This document shows, piece after piece, positions 1 through 8,344 of a stretch of DNA of 64,000 bases (positions are counted from its first letter, which is position 1; every line of letters begins with the position of its first letter). Below the pieces are notes generated by a model. It was not told the DNA's origin. It ran no database searches and worked only from the letters and a program-made list of their open reading frames with translations. Source of the stretch: Kosakonia sp. SMBL-WEM22 (GTDB taxonomy: Bacteria; Pseudomonadota; Gammaproteobacteria; Enterobacterales; Enterobacteriaceae); the NCBI RefSeq assembly GCF_014490785.1, contig NZ_CP051488.1, positions 2,294,001 to 2,358,000 on the forward strand. The letters are read 5' to 3'. The position numbers and the translations under genes are program-made.

Positions 1-150
1 GCGCTGCGTCGCCTGTTGCACCGCAGCAGCGGCGGAGCGCAGGCCAAACGGCAGAGAAAAACTGCTTGCTGCCAGCGCTAGCGATCCGAGGGCGGTCGTC
101 TTCACCAACGTTCGTCGGCTAATTCCCCCAGAATATTCCGTCTTCGACAT
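1..150 (-). CDS. ynfE: YnfE-type Tat-exported DMSO/selenate reductase subunit A, N-terminal fragment
   Basis: Only the first 50 codons lie in the window; the gene runs off the left edge. The fragment carries a twin-arginine signal (SRRTLVKT at about residues 10-17) followed by a hydrophobic stretch and an AAAA cleavage region. It closely matches the N-terminus of E. coli YnfE, a molybdopterin oxidoreductase of the DmsA family that acts in the periplasm with YnfG/YnfH. The neighbour ynfD supports the assignment. YnfF or DmsA are alternatives because their leaders are similar, but the SRRTLVKTTALGS wording and the position next to ynfD favour ynfE. Confidence 0.8.
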   Translation of the reverse strand, partial: MSKTEYSGGISRRTLVKTTALGSLALAASSFSLPFGLRSAAAAVQQATQR

Positions 151-301
151 GACTCACTCCATTATTATTTTTAAGTAAAAACTTGCCCGCGCAAATTAAA
201 AGCAGGCTAATGATGGAGGTATGGTAATCATTTAGGAGTAGGGGAATGTTATGCACGATCAAAGAGAGGGAGATCCCCCTGGATATAAGGGGGATTAGAA
301 T

Positions 302-583
302 TTACTGATTGCTGTTACTGTTTTCGTTCTGAGCTGATGCGCCGCCATTACGGGCATAGATAATTTTGTAGGTATCATTGGCGCAGTGACCAACTACCTG
401 TCCACCCGCCTGTTCGGCTTGATCGTTTGGTACCACGGTCAATTCGAAGCCGGATTCCGGGACACCATTGTTAATAATTTTTTGCTGGATATCCGTTTTT
501 ACGCGTTCGCATGAGTCCGGCGCGGCGAAAGCAGGAACAGAACCTACCAGCAGTGCTGCGCACAGCCAACGTGAGTAGTGCAT
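302..583 (-). CDS. ynfD: DUF1161 periplasmic protein YnfD
   Basis: A 93-residue exported protein. The ATG at 583 is preceded by AGGAG at good spacing; a longer in-frame start upstream would spoil the signal peptide. A signal sequence ending in AFA-APDSC is followed by the conserved DIQQKIINNGVP and QVVGHC segments typical of YnfD/DUF1161, with two cysteines that could form a disulfide. Function is unknown. It sits between ynfE and the divergent ynfC, as in E. coli. Confidence 0.88.
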   Translation of the reverse strand: MHYSRWLCAALLVGSVPAFAAPDSCERVKTDIQQKIINNGVPESGFELTVVPNDQAEQAGGQVVGHCANDTYKIIYARNGGASAQNENSNSNQ

Positions 584-762
584 GCTTGTCTCCTTATTTA
601 TTGTCCACTTTAAGCTTAGCACTTCTCTTTTCGACAAAAGGTAAAACTCTGAATCATCTTAACTGTATGTGAAATTAGCCAGATAACAGCGAAGGAAGTT
701 ATTAACTCATTACGCTATAGCGTAAATGTTTTGCTAATATAAGCGCCATTCTAAAGAAAACT

Positions 763-1485
763 GTGGTGAAACCTTTGAAAAAACAGTTATTACTTGTCTC
801 TCTGGCCCTGATTTTGACCGGATGTGATGAGGAGAAAGGCCCGGTCGCATTCACGCCGGAAATGGCGAGTTTTTCGAATGAATTCGATTTTGATCCTCTG
901 CGCGGCGCGGTAAAAAACTTTAGTCAAACTCTACTTAATGAGAAAGGCGAAGTAACGAAGCGCGTCAGCGGAACGCTGTCGAAAGAGGGCTGTTTTGATA
1001 CGCTTGAACTCCACGATCTGGAGAACAATAGCGGCGTATCGCTGGTGCTGGATGCTAACTACTATATCGAAGCTGAAACCCAGGAGAAGCGGCTGCGGCT
1101 GCAGGGAAAATGCCAGCTGGCAGAATTTCCGTCGGCGGGCGTCACCTGGGATACCGACGATAATGGTTTTGTGGTGCGCGCCTCAGGCAAAGATATGGAA
1201 GTGAAGTATCGCTACGATGACGAAGGCTATCCGCTGGGGAAATCTACCACCTCAAAGGATGTGCATCTCGATGTCTCCTCCACGCCAGCGAAGGATAAGC
1301 GTAAAAAGCTCGATTACGCCGCAGTAAGCACACTCAATGATAAGCCGCTGAGTAAAGTGCAGCAGAGCTGCGACTATGATAAGCATGACAATCCTCTGAG
1401 CTGCAGCCTGGAGATTGTTGATGAGAGCGTGACGCCGCAGGTGACGCATAAATACAGCATCAAAAACACCATCGAGTATTATTGA
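763..1485 (+). CDS. ynfC: UPF0257 lipoprotein YnfC
   Basis: About 240 residues, matching E. coli YnfC along its length (FTPEMASFSNEFDFDPL near residue 30, and a C-terminal IKNTIEYY). An N-terminal lipobox ILTGC predicts acylation of the cysteine near residue 21. The start is uncertain: two adjacent GTG codons (763, 766) or a TTG at 775 directly before a KKQ run are all possible, with no strong Shine-Dalgarno sequence. The function of the family is unknown. The gene's 3' end and the hairpin behind it are repeated at 2118-2211 (see findings). Confidence 0.88.
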   Translation: MVKPLKKQLLLVSLALILTGCDEEKGPVAFTPEMASFSNEFDFDPLRGAVKNFSQTLLNEKGEVTKRVSGTLSKEGCFDTLELHDLENNSGVSLVLDANYYIEAETQEKRLRLQGKCQLAEFPSAGVTWDTDDNGFVVRASGKDMEVKYRYDDEGYPLGKSTTSKDVHLDVSSTPAKDKRKKLDYAAVSTLNDKPLSKVQQSCDYDKHDNPLSCSLEIVDESVTPQVTHKYSIKNTIEYY

Positions 1486-1521
1486 TGCTGCCCGCCACCG
1501 CGCTGAGTGCGCGGTGGATTT
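1429..1521 (+). repeat. Left copy of duplicated ynfC/speG junction
   Basis: The last 19 codons of ynfC plus the following hairpin (CCACCGCGC / GCGCGGTGG). Read on the minus strand, the hairpin part spells a degenerate version of the SpeG tail (K-S-T-A instead of K-P-T-A-Q). In this copy the ynfC end is functional and the speG end is a relic. The partner copy is at 2118-2211. Confidence 0.8.
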
Positions 1522-1646
1522 ATGCTGTTGCTCTATCACTTCAACAAACCAGCCAGCTTAATAACTGCAGCCAAAGACGGGAAAACCTTCCTTAGGTAAT
1601 CCAGCACTTATGCGGGATCTTCGGGACACAGACAGAGGTGCTTGCG

Positions 1647-2105
1647 ATGAAAAAAACAGTAACTCTTTTTTTTATCATGACGCTATCTCCGGCGGTTAAT
1701 TGCGCTGAAAGTCAGGATATTTCTCAGGGGCCAGAAATAGAAAGTTGTTGGCGTAACCAGCAGGATCGTGGTCAAGCCGTAACGTGCTTGCACCAATTGA
1801 ATGACAAAAGTAATAGAGAAATGGATGCGCTAATTACTAAAACTGTAAAACAGATAAAGGAAAATAACACGGGCCCGGTCTACAAACGCAATTATGCAGA
1901 GCTGACTATAGGTGACGTTTTTAGTAAGCACTTTCTGGCATCTCAACAATCCTGGAAAAGTTATCGTAATGATTTTTGCCTGGGCGTAGGTTCGCAAATT
2001 GGTGAAGATGCCTATGACTACTGGCCTTCTATCTACCAATGCCAGATCAACCTTAATAGAAAACATGCTGAAGAGATAAAAATGCTCCATGCTGATGAGC
2101 GCTAA
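1647..2105 (+). CDS. Exported DUF1311/LprI-like protein
   Basis: A 152-residue protein with a signal peptide (KKTVTLFFIMTLSPAVNCA). The ATG at 1647 follows AGAGGTG, which I prefer to the in-frame GTG at 1638. The mature part has a WRNQQ..AVTCL motif, a W-K-S-Y-R..FC segment and a late C..N..R pattern, the layout of DUF1311 (lysozyme inhibitor LprI N-terminal region) proteins. A periplasmic role, perhaps inhibitory or structural, is inference. The base composition is AT-richer than that of ynfC and speG, and the gene is flanked by direct repeats of the ynfC/speG junction, so it looks acquired. E. coli lacks it at this place. Confidence 0.7.
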   Translation: MKKTVTLFFIMTLSPAVNCAESQDISQGPEIESCWRNQQDRGQAVTCLHQLNDKSNREMDALITKTVKQIKENNTGPVYKRNYAELTIGDVFSKHFLASQQSWKSYRNDFCLGVGSQIGEDAYDYWPSIYQCQINLNRKHAEEIKMLHADER

Positions 2106-2117
2106 TGGAGCAATGTT

Positions 2118-2211
2118 GTGACGCCGTAGGTAACGCATAAATCGAGCATCAAAAATACCATCAAATATTTTTGATGCTGCCCGCTCATCGCGCTTATTGC
2201 GCGGTGGGTTT
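2118..2211 (+). repeat. Right copy of duplicated ynfC/speG junction, with ynfC relic
   Basis: A 57-base stretch (2118-2174) aligns without gaps to the last 19 codons of ynfC with about eight differences, one of which makes an in-frame TAG. It is followed by a hairpin (2185-2206) that contains the true 3' end of speG. Thus this copy keeps the working speG tail and a decayed ynfC tail, the mirror image of the copy at 1429-1521. Confidence 0.8.
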
Positions 2212-2754
2212 TAACAGCGTACTGCCGCTGGTTTTATGCTCTTGCAGATAGTGCTGCTGAAAAATACACATGCGGATAGTATTGCGGTATTCGCCATTAA
2301 TAAAGAATTCGTGAATTAACTCGCCCTCCACCTGAAAACCCAGTTTGCGGTAGATGTGAATTGCTTTCTCATTCTCTTTATCGACGATGAGATAGAGCTT
2401 ATAGAGGTTTAATACCGTAAAGCCATAATCCATCGCTAACTTAGCCGCTTTTGAAGCCAGCCCTCTGCCCTGAAATTCTGGCGAGATGATGATTTGAAAC
2501 TCCGCGCGGCGGTGAACATGATTGATCTCAACCAGTTCGACCAACCCTGCGTTGACGCCATCACACTCAACGACAAAGCGGCGCTCGCTCTGATCGTGGA
2601 TATGTTTGTCGTAAAGATCGGAGAGTTCAACAAAGGCTTCATAGGGCTCTTCGAACCAGTAGCGCATTACGCTGGCGTTATTGTCGAGTTGGTGGACGAA
2701 TCGAAGATCTTCGCGCTCGAGAGGGCGAAGCCGGACAGGGTAGTCGACACTCAT
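2194..2754 (-). CDS. speG: Spermidine N1-acetyltransferase
   Basis: A 186-residue GNAT enzyme that acetylates spermidine (and spermine) with acetyl-CoA, detoxifying excess polyamine in the cytoplasm. It matches E. coli SpeG nearly throughout: LRPLEREDLRFVHQLDNN at the N-terminus, the GRGLASKA acetyl-CoA loop near residues 96-103, LYLIVDKENEKAIHIYRKLGF, and a C-terminal LLKPTAQ. Family members are dodecamers with an allosteric polyamine site. It converges on the ynfC side and is followed downstream on the same strand by ynfC-related repeat sequence. Confidence 0.97.
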   Translation of the reverse strand: MSVDYPVRLRPLEREDLRFVHQLDNNASVMRYWFEEPYEAFVELSDLYDKHIHDQSERRFVVECDGVNAGLVELVEINHVHRRAEFQIIISPEFQGRGLASKAAKLAMDYGFTVLNLYKLYLIVDKENEKAIHIYRKLGFQVEGELIHEFFINGEYRNTIRMCIFQQHYLQEHKTSGSTLLKPTAQ

Positions 2755-2802
2755 AAAAGTCCTTTCTCAGAGATGAAGGCGGGCGCAGAGCGCCCGACGA
2801 AG

Positions 2803-3141
2803 TTACTGCACTTCACGCCCGGTGCGGCGATCCAGGCAGCGCAGGGTATTGGGCTCCCAGTAAGCATTCAGGTTGCTGCTTTTCTGGCAGTTATCGCGTG
2901 CATCGAAGGCGACATCATCTTTGTCCCACTCTTTCTCGACGCGCTTATTGATTTTATGGCGCAGGCTGCGGGTGTCGTTCCACTGCTCTTTTTCCATCGC
3001 GGCAGATTGACGGGATTGCGCATTGTCGCCCGACTCGATCACCAGACGGTTGGTTTCAGCCAGTGCGGAAGTGGTGTACACAATGGCACCCAGCGTCAGC
3101 ATTGCGGTCAGGCACAGGCGTTTGCTAAGTGTAGAAGTCAT
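2803..3141 (-). CDS. ynfB: UPF0482 periplasmic protein YnfB
   Basis: A 112-residue exported protein with a signal peptide ending near ALA-ETN. It carries the conserved ETNRLVIESGD, EKEQWNDTRSLR and YWEPNTLRCLDRRTGR segments of YnfB and two cysteines. Function unknown. It lies directly upstream of speG (48-base gap) as in E. coli and may share its transcript. Confidence 0.92.
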   Translation of the reverse strand: MTSTLSKRLCLTAMLTLGAIVYTTSALAETNRLVIESGDNAQSRQSAAMEKEQWNDTRSLRHKINKRVEKEWDKDDVAFDARDNCQKSSNLNAYWEPNTLRCLDRRTGREVQ

Positions 3142-3275
3142 GGCAATGGTCCTTTAGTGAGGAAAAACGTCTCTATTCTAAGCGATCTCCGCCTGCCAGC
3201 ATATCGGGGCGTAACCGACTCTAAGAGCATTATCAGGTAAGATGGTTCAACCTAATTTCAATCAACCACCTGACT

Positions 3276-3602
3276 ATGTTGAAAACCACGCTGCTCTTTT
3301 TTGTCACCGCTCTGTGTGAAATTGTAGGCTGTTTCTTGCCCTGGTTATGGCTTAAACGCGGCGGCACGCCGCTGCTGCTAATTCCCGCAGCGATCGTACT
3401 GGCGCTTTTTGTCTGGCTGTTGACCCTCCATCCTGTCGCCAGCGGGCGCGTATATGCTGCTTACGGCGGGGTTTACGTCTGTACTGCGCTTATCTGGCTG
3501 CGCGTTGTGGAAGGGGTGAAATTGACGATTTATGACTGGCTGGGCGCAGCGGTTGCCCTGTGCGGCATGTTGATCATCGTCGCAGGATGGTCACGTAATT
3601 GA
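3276..3602 (+). CDS. ynfA: UPF0060 inner-membrane protein YnfA
   Basis: A 108-residue protein with four predicted membrane segments and the family motifs ETVGC-like (CEIVGCFLPWLW) and GRVYAAYGGVYV. YnfA belongs to the small multidrug resistance (SMR)-like fold; roles in efflux have been proposed for homologues. Divergent from ynfB, as in E. coli. Confidence 0.95.
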   Translation: MLKTTLLFFVTALCEIVGCFLPWLWLKRGGTPLLLIPAAIVLALFVWLLTLHPVASGRVYAAYGGVYVCTALIWLRVVEGVKLTIYDWLGAAVALCGMLIIVAGWSRN

Positions 3603-3722
3603 GAAGGTAAGTGTTAAAGTTCTGTGATCGAACGCGTAAATTTCGATCGTTATACTTGTATGGTAGTTGCCGCATTACGTAAGTTCCCTTACAACAGATT
3701 CATTTGATGTAAGGGGTTTCCG

Positions 3723-3890
3723 ATGAGCATTGCACCTGTAAAACGCTGCGCCAGCCTGGCAAAGCGCCACTCTCTCTCACTGCATATCCTCCCCGATGAC
3801 GGCCTGCTTACGCCGGGCGACGCCTCGCCTGGCGCCTTCATCTTTAAACCCGCTCATTATCGTTGCCCAGCGTCTCTGGCCTGCTGCTGA
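3723..3890 (+). CDS. Possible 55-codon leader ORF upstream of rspB
   Basis: ATG at 3723 is preceded by AAGGGG at about 6 bases and the frame stays open for 55 codons, stopping 22 bases before rspB. The peptide (begins MSIAPVKRC, ends SLACC) matches nothing I recognise and shows no similarity to RspA, which precedes rspB in E. coli. It could be a small protein, a leader peptide or chance. This is the only coding candidate in the 310-base gap between ynfA and rspB. Confidence 0.25.
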   Translation: MSIAPVKRCASLAKRHSLSLHILPDDGLLTPGDASPGAFIFKPAHYRCPASLACC

Positions 3891-3912
3891 ACCGGTCATA
3901 AAGGATATCTAA

Positions 3913-4929
3913 ATGAAAAGTGTGGTAATTGAACAACCTAACCAACTGAACCTTGCTGAACGTCCTCTGCCAGAGCCCACTGCCGGGGAGGTGCGAGTCG
4001 ATATTAAGCTCGCCGGGATTTGCGGCTCTGACAGCCATATCTATCGCGGGCACAATCCTTTCGCCAGATACCCGCGGGTTATTGGCCATGAATTTTATGG
4101 GCTGATTGATGCCGTTGGTGAAGGTGTCTCACCCTCGCGTATCGGTGAGCGGGTAGCGGTCGATCCGGTGATCAGCTGTGGTCATTGCTATCCCTGTTCT
4201 GTCGGTAAACCGAATGTCTGTAAAGAGCTGGTAGTGCTCGGTGTTCACCGCGATGGCGGCTTTAGCGAATATGCGACGGTTCCGGCGCGCAACGCCTGGG
4301 TCATACCCGACACCATTTCTGATGAGGATGCCGTGATGGTTGAACCTTTCACCATCGCTGCGAATGTCACCGGCCAGGTTCAACCCCGCGAAAAGGATGT
4401 GGCGCTGATTTACGGCGCAGGGCCGATGGGGCTGACCACATTGCAGGTACTGAAGGGGGTCTACAACGTTCAGCAGGTCATTGTCGTTGACAGAATCGAT
4501 GAGCGGCTGGCAATGGCGCAGCGCAGCGGTGCCGATCGGGTGATCAACAACAGCCAGCAAACGCTGCCGGATGCGCTGGCGCAGGCTGGCATCAAACCGA
4601 CGTTGATTGTAGATGCCGCCTGTCATCCGTCGATTTTGCAGGAGTCGATAACGCTGGCGTCTCCTGCGGCGCGCATCGTGATAATGGGGTTTTCCAGCGA
4701 GCCCAGCACCATTGTTCAGCAGGGCATTACCGGTAAAGAGCTGTCGATTTTCTCCTCCCGGCTCAACGCCAATAAATTCCCGGTGGTTATCGACTGGCTG
4801 GATCGCGGCCTTATCGACCCAGGCAAACTGGTGACGCATAAATTTGCGTATCACCACGTCACCGATGCGATTGAACTGTTTGAAAAAGACCAGCGTCGCT
4901 GCTGCAAAGTTTTATTAACGTTCAATTAA
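3913..4929 (+). CDS. rspB: Zinc-type alcohol dehydrogenase RspB
   Basis: A 338-residue MDR-family NAD(P)-dependent polyol/sugar-acid dehydrogenase. Visible are the catalytic zinc ligands (C near residue 37 in GICGSD, GHE near 60) and the structural zinc cysteines in CGHCYPCSVGKPNVC (about 93-107). The Rossmann motif GAGPMG lies near 171. It matches E. coli RspB over its whole length. Starts at ATG 3913 after AAGGA. It heads a run with ydfJ and ydfI in the same direction, suggesting one operon for uptake and oxidation of a hexonate or similar sugar acid. The rspA (mannonate dehydratase-like) gene found beside rspB in E. coli is missing here. Confidence 0.95.
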   Translation: MKSVVIEQPNQLNLAERPLPEPTAGEVRVDIKLAGICGSDSHIYRGHNPFARYPRVIGHEFYGLIDAVGEGVSPSRIGERVAVDPVISCGHCYPCSVGKPNVCKELVVLGVHRDGGFSEYATVPARNAWVIPDTISDEDAVMVEPFTIAANVTGQVQPREKDVALIYGAGPMGLTTLQVLKGVYNVQQVIVVDRIDERLAMAQRSGADRVINNSQQTLPDALAQAGIKPTLIVDAACHPSILQESITLASPAARIVIMGFSSEPSTIVQQGITGKELSIFSSRLNANKFPVVIDWLDRGLIDPGKLVTHKFAYHHVTDAIELFEKDQRRCCKVLLTFN

Positions 4930-4983
4930 ATAACAATAAGTGCGTTGCAGGCGTACGCATTCAACACGATTGAGAAGGCGATT

Positions 4984-6372
4984 ATGACTGACGTAAAAGC
5001 TGAAAGAACGACCTCGGACCTGGTAAAGGCGGCGGTGTCCGGCTGGCTGGGTACGGCTCTCGAGTTTATGGATTTCCAGCTCTACTCCCTCGGTGCGGCA
5101 CTGGTATTCCATGAAATCTTCTTCCCGGAGCAGTCCGCCGCGATGGCGCTCATCCTGGCGATGGGCACCTATGGAGCGGGCTATATCGCCCGTATTATCG
5201 GCGCATTTGTCTTTGGCAAAATGGGCGATCGCATCGGGCGTAAAAAAGTGCTCTTCATTACCATCACCATGATGGGCATCTGTACGACCTTAATTGGCGT
5301 GTTGCCGACTTATGCGCAGATCGGCATTTTCGCACCGGTGCTGCTGGTGACGCTACGCATCATTCAGGGTTTTGGCGCAGGAGCGGAAATTTCCGGTGCT
5401 GGCACCATGCTTGCCGAATATGCGCCGAAAGGAAAGCGCGGCATCATCTCCTCGCTGGTAGCAATGGGCACCAACTGCGGTACGCTGAGCGCTACCGCCA
5501 TCTGGGCGATAATGTTTTTTGCCCTCGATCGTGAAGCGCTACTGGCCTGGGGCTGGCGCGTGCCGTTTATTGCCAGCGTGGTGGTGATGCTGTTCGCCAT
5601 CTGGTTACGCCTTAACCTGAAAGAGAGCCCGGTGTTTGAACAGGTGCACGAAGGGGAGCACTCCCCGGCGAAGATCGCCCCGGCGCAGACTGGCCTGAGT
5701 GCCATGTTCGCTAGTAAAACGTTCTGGCTGGCGACGGGGTTGCGTTTTGGTCAGGCGGGAAACTCCGGTTTGATTCAGACTTTCCTTGCAGGCTATCTGG
5801 TGCAGACGCTGCTGTTTGAGAAGCGCATACCGACCGATGCGTTAATGATTAGCTCGATTATCGGTTTTATCACCATTCCGCTGCTCGGCTGGTTGTCGGA
5901 CAAAGTGGGGCGCCGTTTACCCTATATCTGTCTCTCGGTTTCATCGATTCTTCTCGCCTGGCCCATGATGGCGGTGATCGTTGATAAAACCTACTCACCC
6001 GGCGTGATTATGCTGTCGATCATCGTTATCCATAATATTGCCGTGCTGGGGCTGTTCGCGCTGGAGAATATCACCATGGCGGAGATGTTCGGCTCGCGTA
6101 ACCGCTTCACGCGTATGGCGATCTCAAAAGAGGCGGGCGGCCTGATAGCGGTCGGTTTCGGTCCGGTACTGGCGGGTATCTTCTGTAACATGACCGGCTC
6201 ATGGTGGCCAATCGCGATGATGTTAATGGCTTACTCGCTTATTGGCCTCGTTTCCGCTGTATTGATGCCAGAAGTGCGCGACCGCGATTTGAGTATTCTT
6301 GAAGACGCAGCCGAGCCTCAGAACCAGAGCAAAAGCGCAGCGCAGCCTGTCGCCTCGCGCCGCTATGTCTGA
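4984..6372 (+). CDS. ydfJ: MHS-family MFS transporter YdfJ, full length
   Basis: A 462-residue, 12-segment metabolite:H+ symporter of the major facilitator superfamily. The cytoplasmic loop motif GKMGDRIGRKK lies near residue 80 and RIIQGFGAGAE follows. ATG 4984 is preceded by GAGAAGG. The first ~28 residues (through GTALEFMDF) are present and open; in E. coli K-12 this end was cut off by prophage Qin, so this is an intact version. The gap to rspB is 54 bases. The substrate is probably a sugar acid, by context with RspB and YdfI. Confidence 0.93.
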   Translation: MTDVKAERTTSDLVKAAVSGWLGTALEFMDFQLYSLGAALVFHEIFFPEQSAAMALILAMGTYGAGYIARIIGAFVFGKMGDRIGRKKVLFITITMMGICTTLIGVLPTYAQIGIFAPVLLVTLRIIQGFGAGAEISGAGTMLAEYAPKGKRGIISSLVAMGTNCGTLSATAIWAIMFFALDREALLAWGWRVPFIASVVVMLFAIWLRLNLKESPVFEQVHEGEHSPAKIAPAQTGLSAMFASKTFWLATGLRFGQAGNSGLIQTFLAGYLVQTLLFEKRIPTDALMISSIIGFITIPLLGWLSDKVGRRLPYICLSVSSILLAWPMMAVIVDKTYSPGVIMLSIIVIHNIAVLGLFALENITMAEMFGSRNRFTRMAISKEAGGLIAVGFGPVLAGIFCNMTGSWWPIAMMLMAYSLIGLVSAVLMPEVRDRDLSILEDAAEPQNQSKSAAQPVASRRYV

Positions 6373-6514
6373 GTTGTTTTAATACAGTGTTAAGACACAT
6401 TTGGTTACCATTCTAGTTGGTGTAGTCAGCAAAGCCTGTCGCAAATCATAGTCGGGTTTGCGCTACGCCTTAATCTAGTGAACCACTGTTTCATTTAATA
6501 AGATGAGTCTCACT

Positions 6515-7978
6515 ATGGAAAACAGGCTGTTAACGGCAAAAGCCACTCTACCTCAATACGATCGCAACAAGTTGGTTGCGCGCATTGTGCATCTTGGTTT
6601 TGGCGCCTTCCACCGCGCGCATCAGTCGGTGTATACCGATATTCTTGCCGCAGAACACGGCAGCGACTGGGGATACTGTGAAGTTAATCTCATCGGCGGC
6701 GAACAGCAGATTGCCGATCTAAAACAGCAGGATAACCTCTACACCGTGGCGGAGATGTCCGCCGATGCGTGGACCGCGCGCGTGGTTGGCGTGGCGAAGC
6801 GCGCGCTGCATGCGCAGGTCGATGGGCTGGAAACGGTGCTGGATGCGATGTGTGAGCCGCAGGTCGCGATTGTCTCATTGACCATCACCGAAAAGGGGTA
6901 CTGCCATTCGCCTGCGACAGGGGAGCTGATGCTAGAGCACCCGTTGATCGCCGGCGATCTGCAACACCCGCATCAGCCAAAATCTGCCGCGGGGGTGATT
7001 GTCGAAGCGCTCTCTCGTCGCAAAGCCGCAGGTTTACCCCCGTTTAGCGTAATGTCTTGCGACAACATGCCGGAAAACGGCCACGTCACGCGTAACGTTG
7101 TCTGTGCCTATGCCCGCACGGTGGACGCCGCGCTGGCGCGCTGGATTGAAGAGAACGTCACCTTTCCCTCCACGATGGTCGACCGTATTGTCCCGGCCGT
7201 TACGGCTGAAACCCTTGAGAAGATCGAACAGCTTACCGGCGTGCGCGATCCGGCGGGTGTCGCCTGCGAACCCTTCCGGCAGTGGGTCATTGAAGATAAC
7301 TTTGCCGCAGGCCGCCCGGCGTGGGAAAAAGCGGGGGCAGAACTGGTAAGCGATGTGGTGCCGTTTGAAGAGATGAAGTTGCGTATGCTGAACGGTAGCC
7401 ACTCCTTCCTCGCCTATCTTGGCTATCTGGCAGGCTATCAGCACATCAACGAGTGCATGGAAGATGAACACTATCGCCGCGCGGCGCATGCGCTGATGCT
7501 GCACGAACAGGCGCCGACGCTAAAAGTTGAAGGCGTGGATCTGCCGCACTACGCCGATCTGCTAATCGCGCGTTACAGTAACACTGCGCTGCGCCACCGC
7601 ACCTGGCAGATCGCCATGGACGGTAGCCAGAAGCTGCCGCAGCGTATGCTCGATTCTGTGCGCTGGCACCTGGCGCAGGGCAGCGACTACTCACTGCTGG
7701 CGTTAGGTATCGCGGGCTGGATGCGCTATGTCGGCGGCGTTGACGAGCAGGGGCAGGCGATTGAGGTATGCGATCCGCTGCTTGCGGTGATCCAGAAGGC
7801 GGTGAACAGTAGCGCAGAAGGCGAAGCGCGCATTGAGGCATTGCTGGGGATTGAAGCGATTTTTGGCCGTGATTTGCCGAAAGAGCGCGCGTTTGTGGCG
7901 CAGGTGCAGAAGGCGTATGAGATGCTGCTGGCGAAAGGCGCAAAAGCGGCGGTCGCACACTTCGCGGCAGGGCTGTAA
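6515..7978 (+). CDS. ydfI: Mannitol/fructuronate dehydrogenase-family oxidoreductase YdfI
   Basis: A 487-residue polyol-specific long-chain dehydrogenase. The N-terminal nucleotide-binding segment RIVHLGFGAFHRAH is near residue 20 and the catalytic K-x4-N-x2-H pattern is seen in KLRMLNGSHS near 290. It matches E. coli YdfI throughout. I place the start at ATG 6515 because MENRLLTAKATL aligns with the E. coli N-terminus; an in-frame ATG at 6503 would add four residues. Its closest well-known relatives oxidise D-mannonate or fructuronate. Probably co-expressed with rspB-ydfJ and controlled by RspR (inference). Confidence 0.95.
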   Translation: MENRLLTAKATLPQYDRNKLVARIVHLGFGAFHRAHQSVYTDILAAEHGSDWGYCEVNLIGGEQQIADLKQQDNLYTVAEMSADAWTARVVGVAKRALHAQVDGLETVLDAMCEPQVAIVSLTITEKGYCHSPATGELMLEHPLIAGDLQHPHQPKSAAGVIVEALSRRKAAGLPPFSVMSCDNMPENGHVTRNVVCAYARTVDAALARWIEENVTFPSTMVDRIVPAVTAETLEKIEQLTGVRDPAGVACEPFRQWVIEDNFAAGRPAWEKAGAELVSDVVPFEEMKLRMLNGSHSFLAYLGYLAGYQHINECMEDEHYRRAAHALMLHEQAPTLKVEGVDLPHYADLLIARYSNTALRHRTWQIAMDGSQKLPQRMLDSVRWHLAQGSDYSLLALGIAGWMRYVGGVDEQGQAIEVCDPLLAVIQKAVNSSAEGEARIEALLGIEAIFGRDLPKERAFVAQVQKAYEMLLAKGAKAAVAHFAAGL

Positions 7979-7984
7979 TTAAAT

Positions 7985-8012
7985 GATGAGTGCCGCAGAG
8001 GCGGCACTCATC
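7985..8012. terminator. Hairpin between ydfI and ydfZ
   Basis: Perfect 12-bp stem (GATGAGTGCCGC / GCGGCACTCATC) with a 4-base loop in the convergent ydfI/ydfZ gap. The trailing T-run is weak, so it may act as a bidirectional terminator or mRNA end-stabilising hairpin. Confidence 0.7.
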
Positions 8013-8030
8013 TTCATCACGTTCTGCCGA

Positions 8031-8234
8031 TCAGTGCAGGCCGAGCCGAATCAGCTCTACCGGCTCGAATTTGCCTTCACACCCTTCAACTTCCACCGTT
8101 TTGTTGCGGCGCACTTTTTCAGCGCTTAGCCCCTCGGCGTGAATTGCGACAATTTTGCCGGTGCGTCCAGTGCCGTTAATCATTACGCGTGAGCCGGTGG
8201 TGATAGGGTTACGGTTACGGTCATAAGTCATCAT
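8031..8234 (-). CDS. ydfZ: YdfZ selenium-associated small protein
   Basis: A 67-residue protein matching E. coli YdfZ (TYDRNRNPITTGSRVMI, TVEVEGCEGKFEP, LIRLG). In E. coli it is reported to bind selenium and to be induced anaerobically by FNR. It has one cysteine (VEGCEG). ATG 8234 follows AGGAGA. An FNR-type promoter is visible upstream at 8302-8344. Confidence 0.92.
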   Translation of the reverse strand: MMTYDRNRNPITTGSRVMINGTGRTGKIVAIHAEGLSAEKVRRNKTVEVEGCEGKFEPVELIRLGLH

Positions 8235-8301
8235 GATGATTTCTCCTTGATAATATCCATAAAGCGAACCGGGGCAGAAGATGGCCCCAAAACGGACGCC
8301 C

Positions 8302-8344
8302 TATAAATACGCCACTGAGATGATGAGTTTTTGCTTTTGATCAA
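8302..8344 (-). promoter_or_regulatory. FNR-dependent promoter of ydfZ
   Basis: On the minus strand, TTGAT-CAAA-AGCAA at 8344-8331 matches the FNR consensus TTGAT-N4-ATCAA at 9 of 10 positions. A -10-like TATTTA lies at 8309-8304. This puts the box about 40 bases upstream of the expected start site, the classic class II FNR position. It agrees with anaerobic induction known for E. coli ydfZ. Confidence 0.72.

Noticed and set aside
3723..3890. RspA remnant upstream of rspB
   Set aside because: The short peptide shows no resemblance to any part of RspA, so I do not call it a pseudogene.
7034..8007. Long antisense frames within ydfI
   Set aside because: Shadows created by codon bias of a strongly supported gene; the same holds for long antisense frames in dcp, uxaB, sad and the ABC operon.
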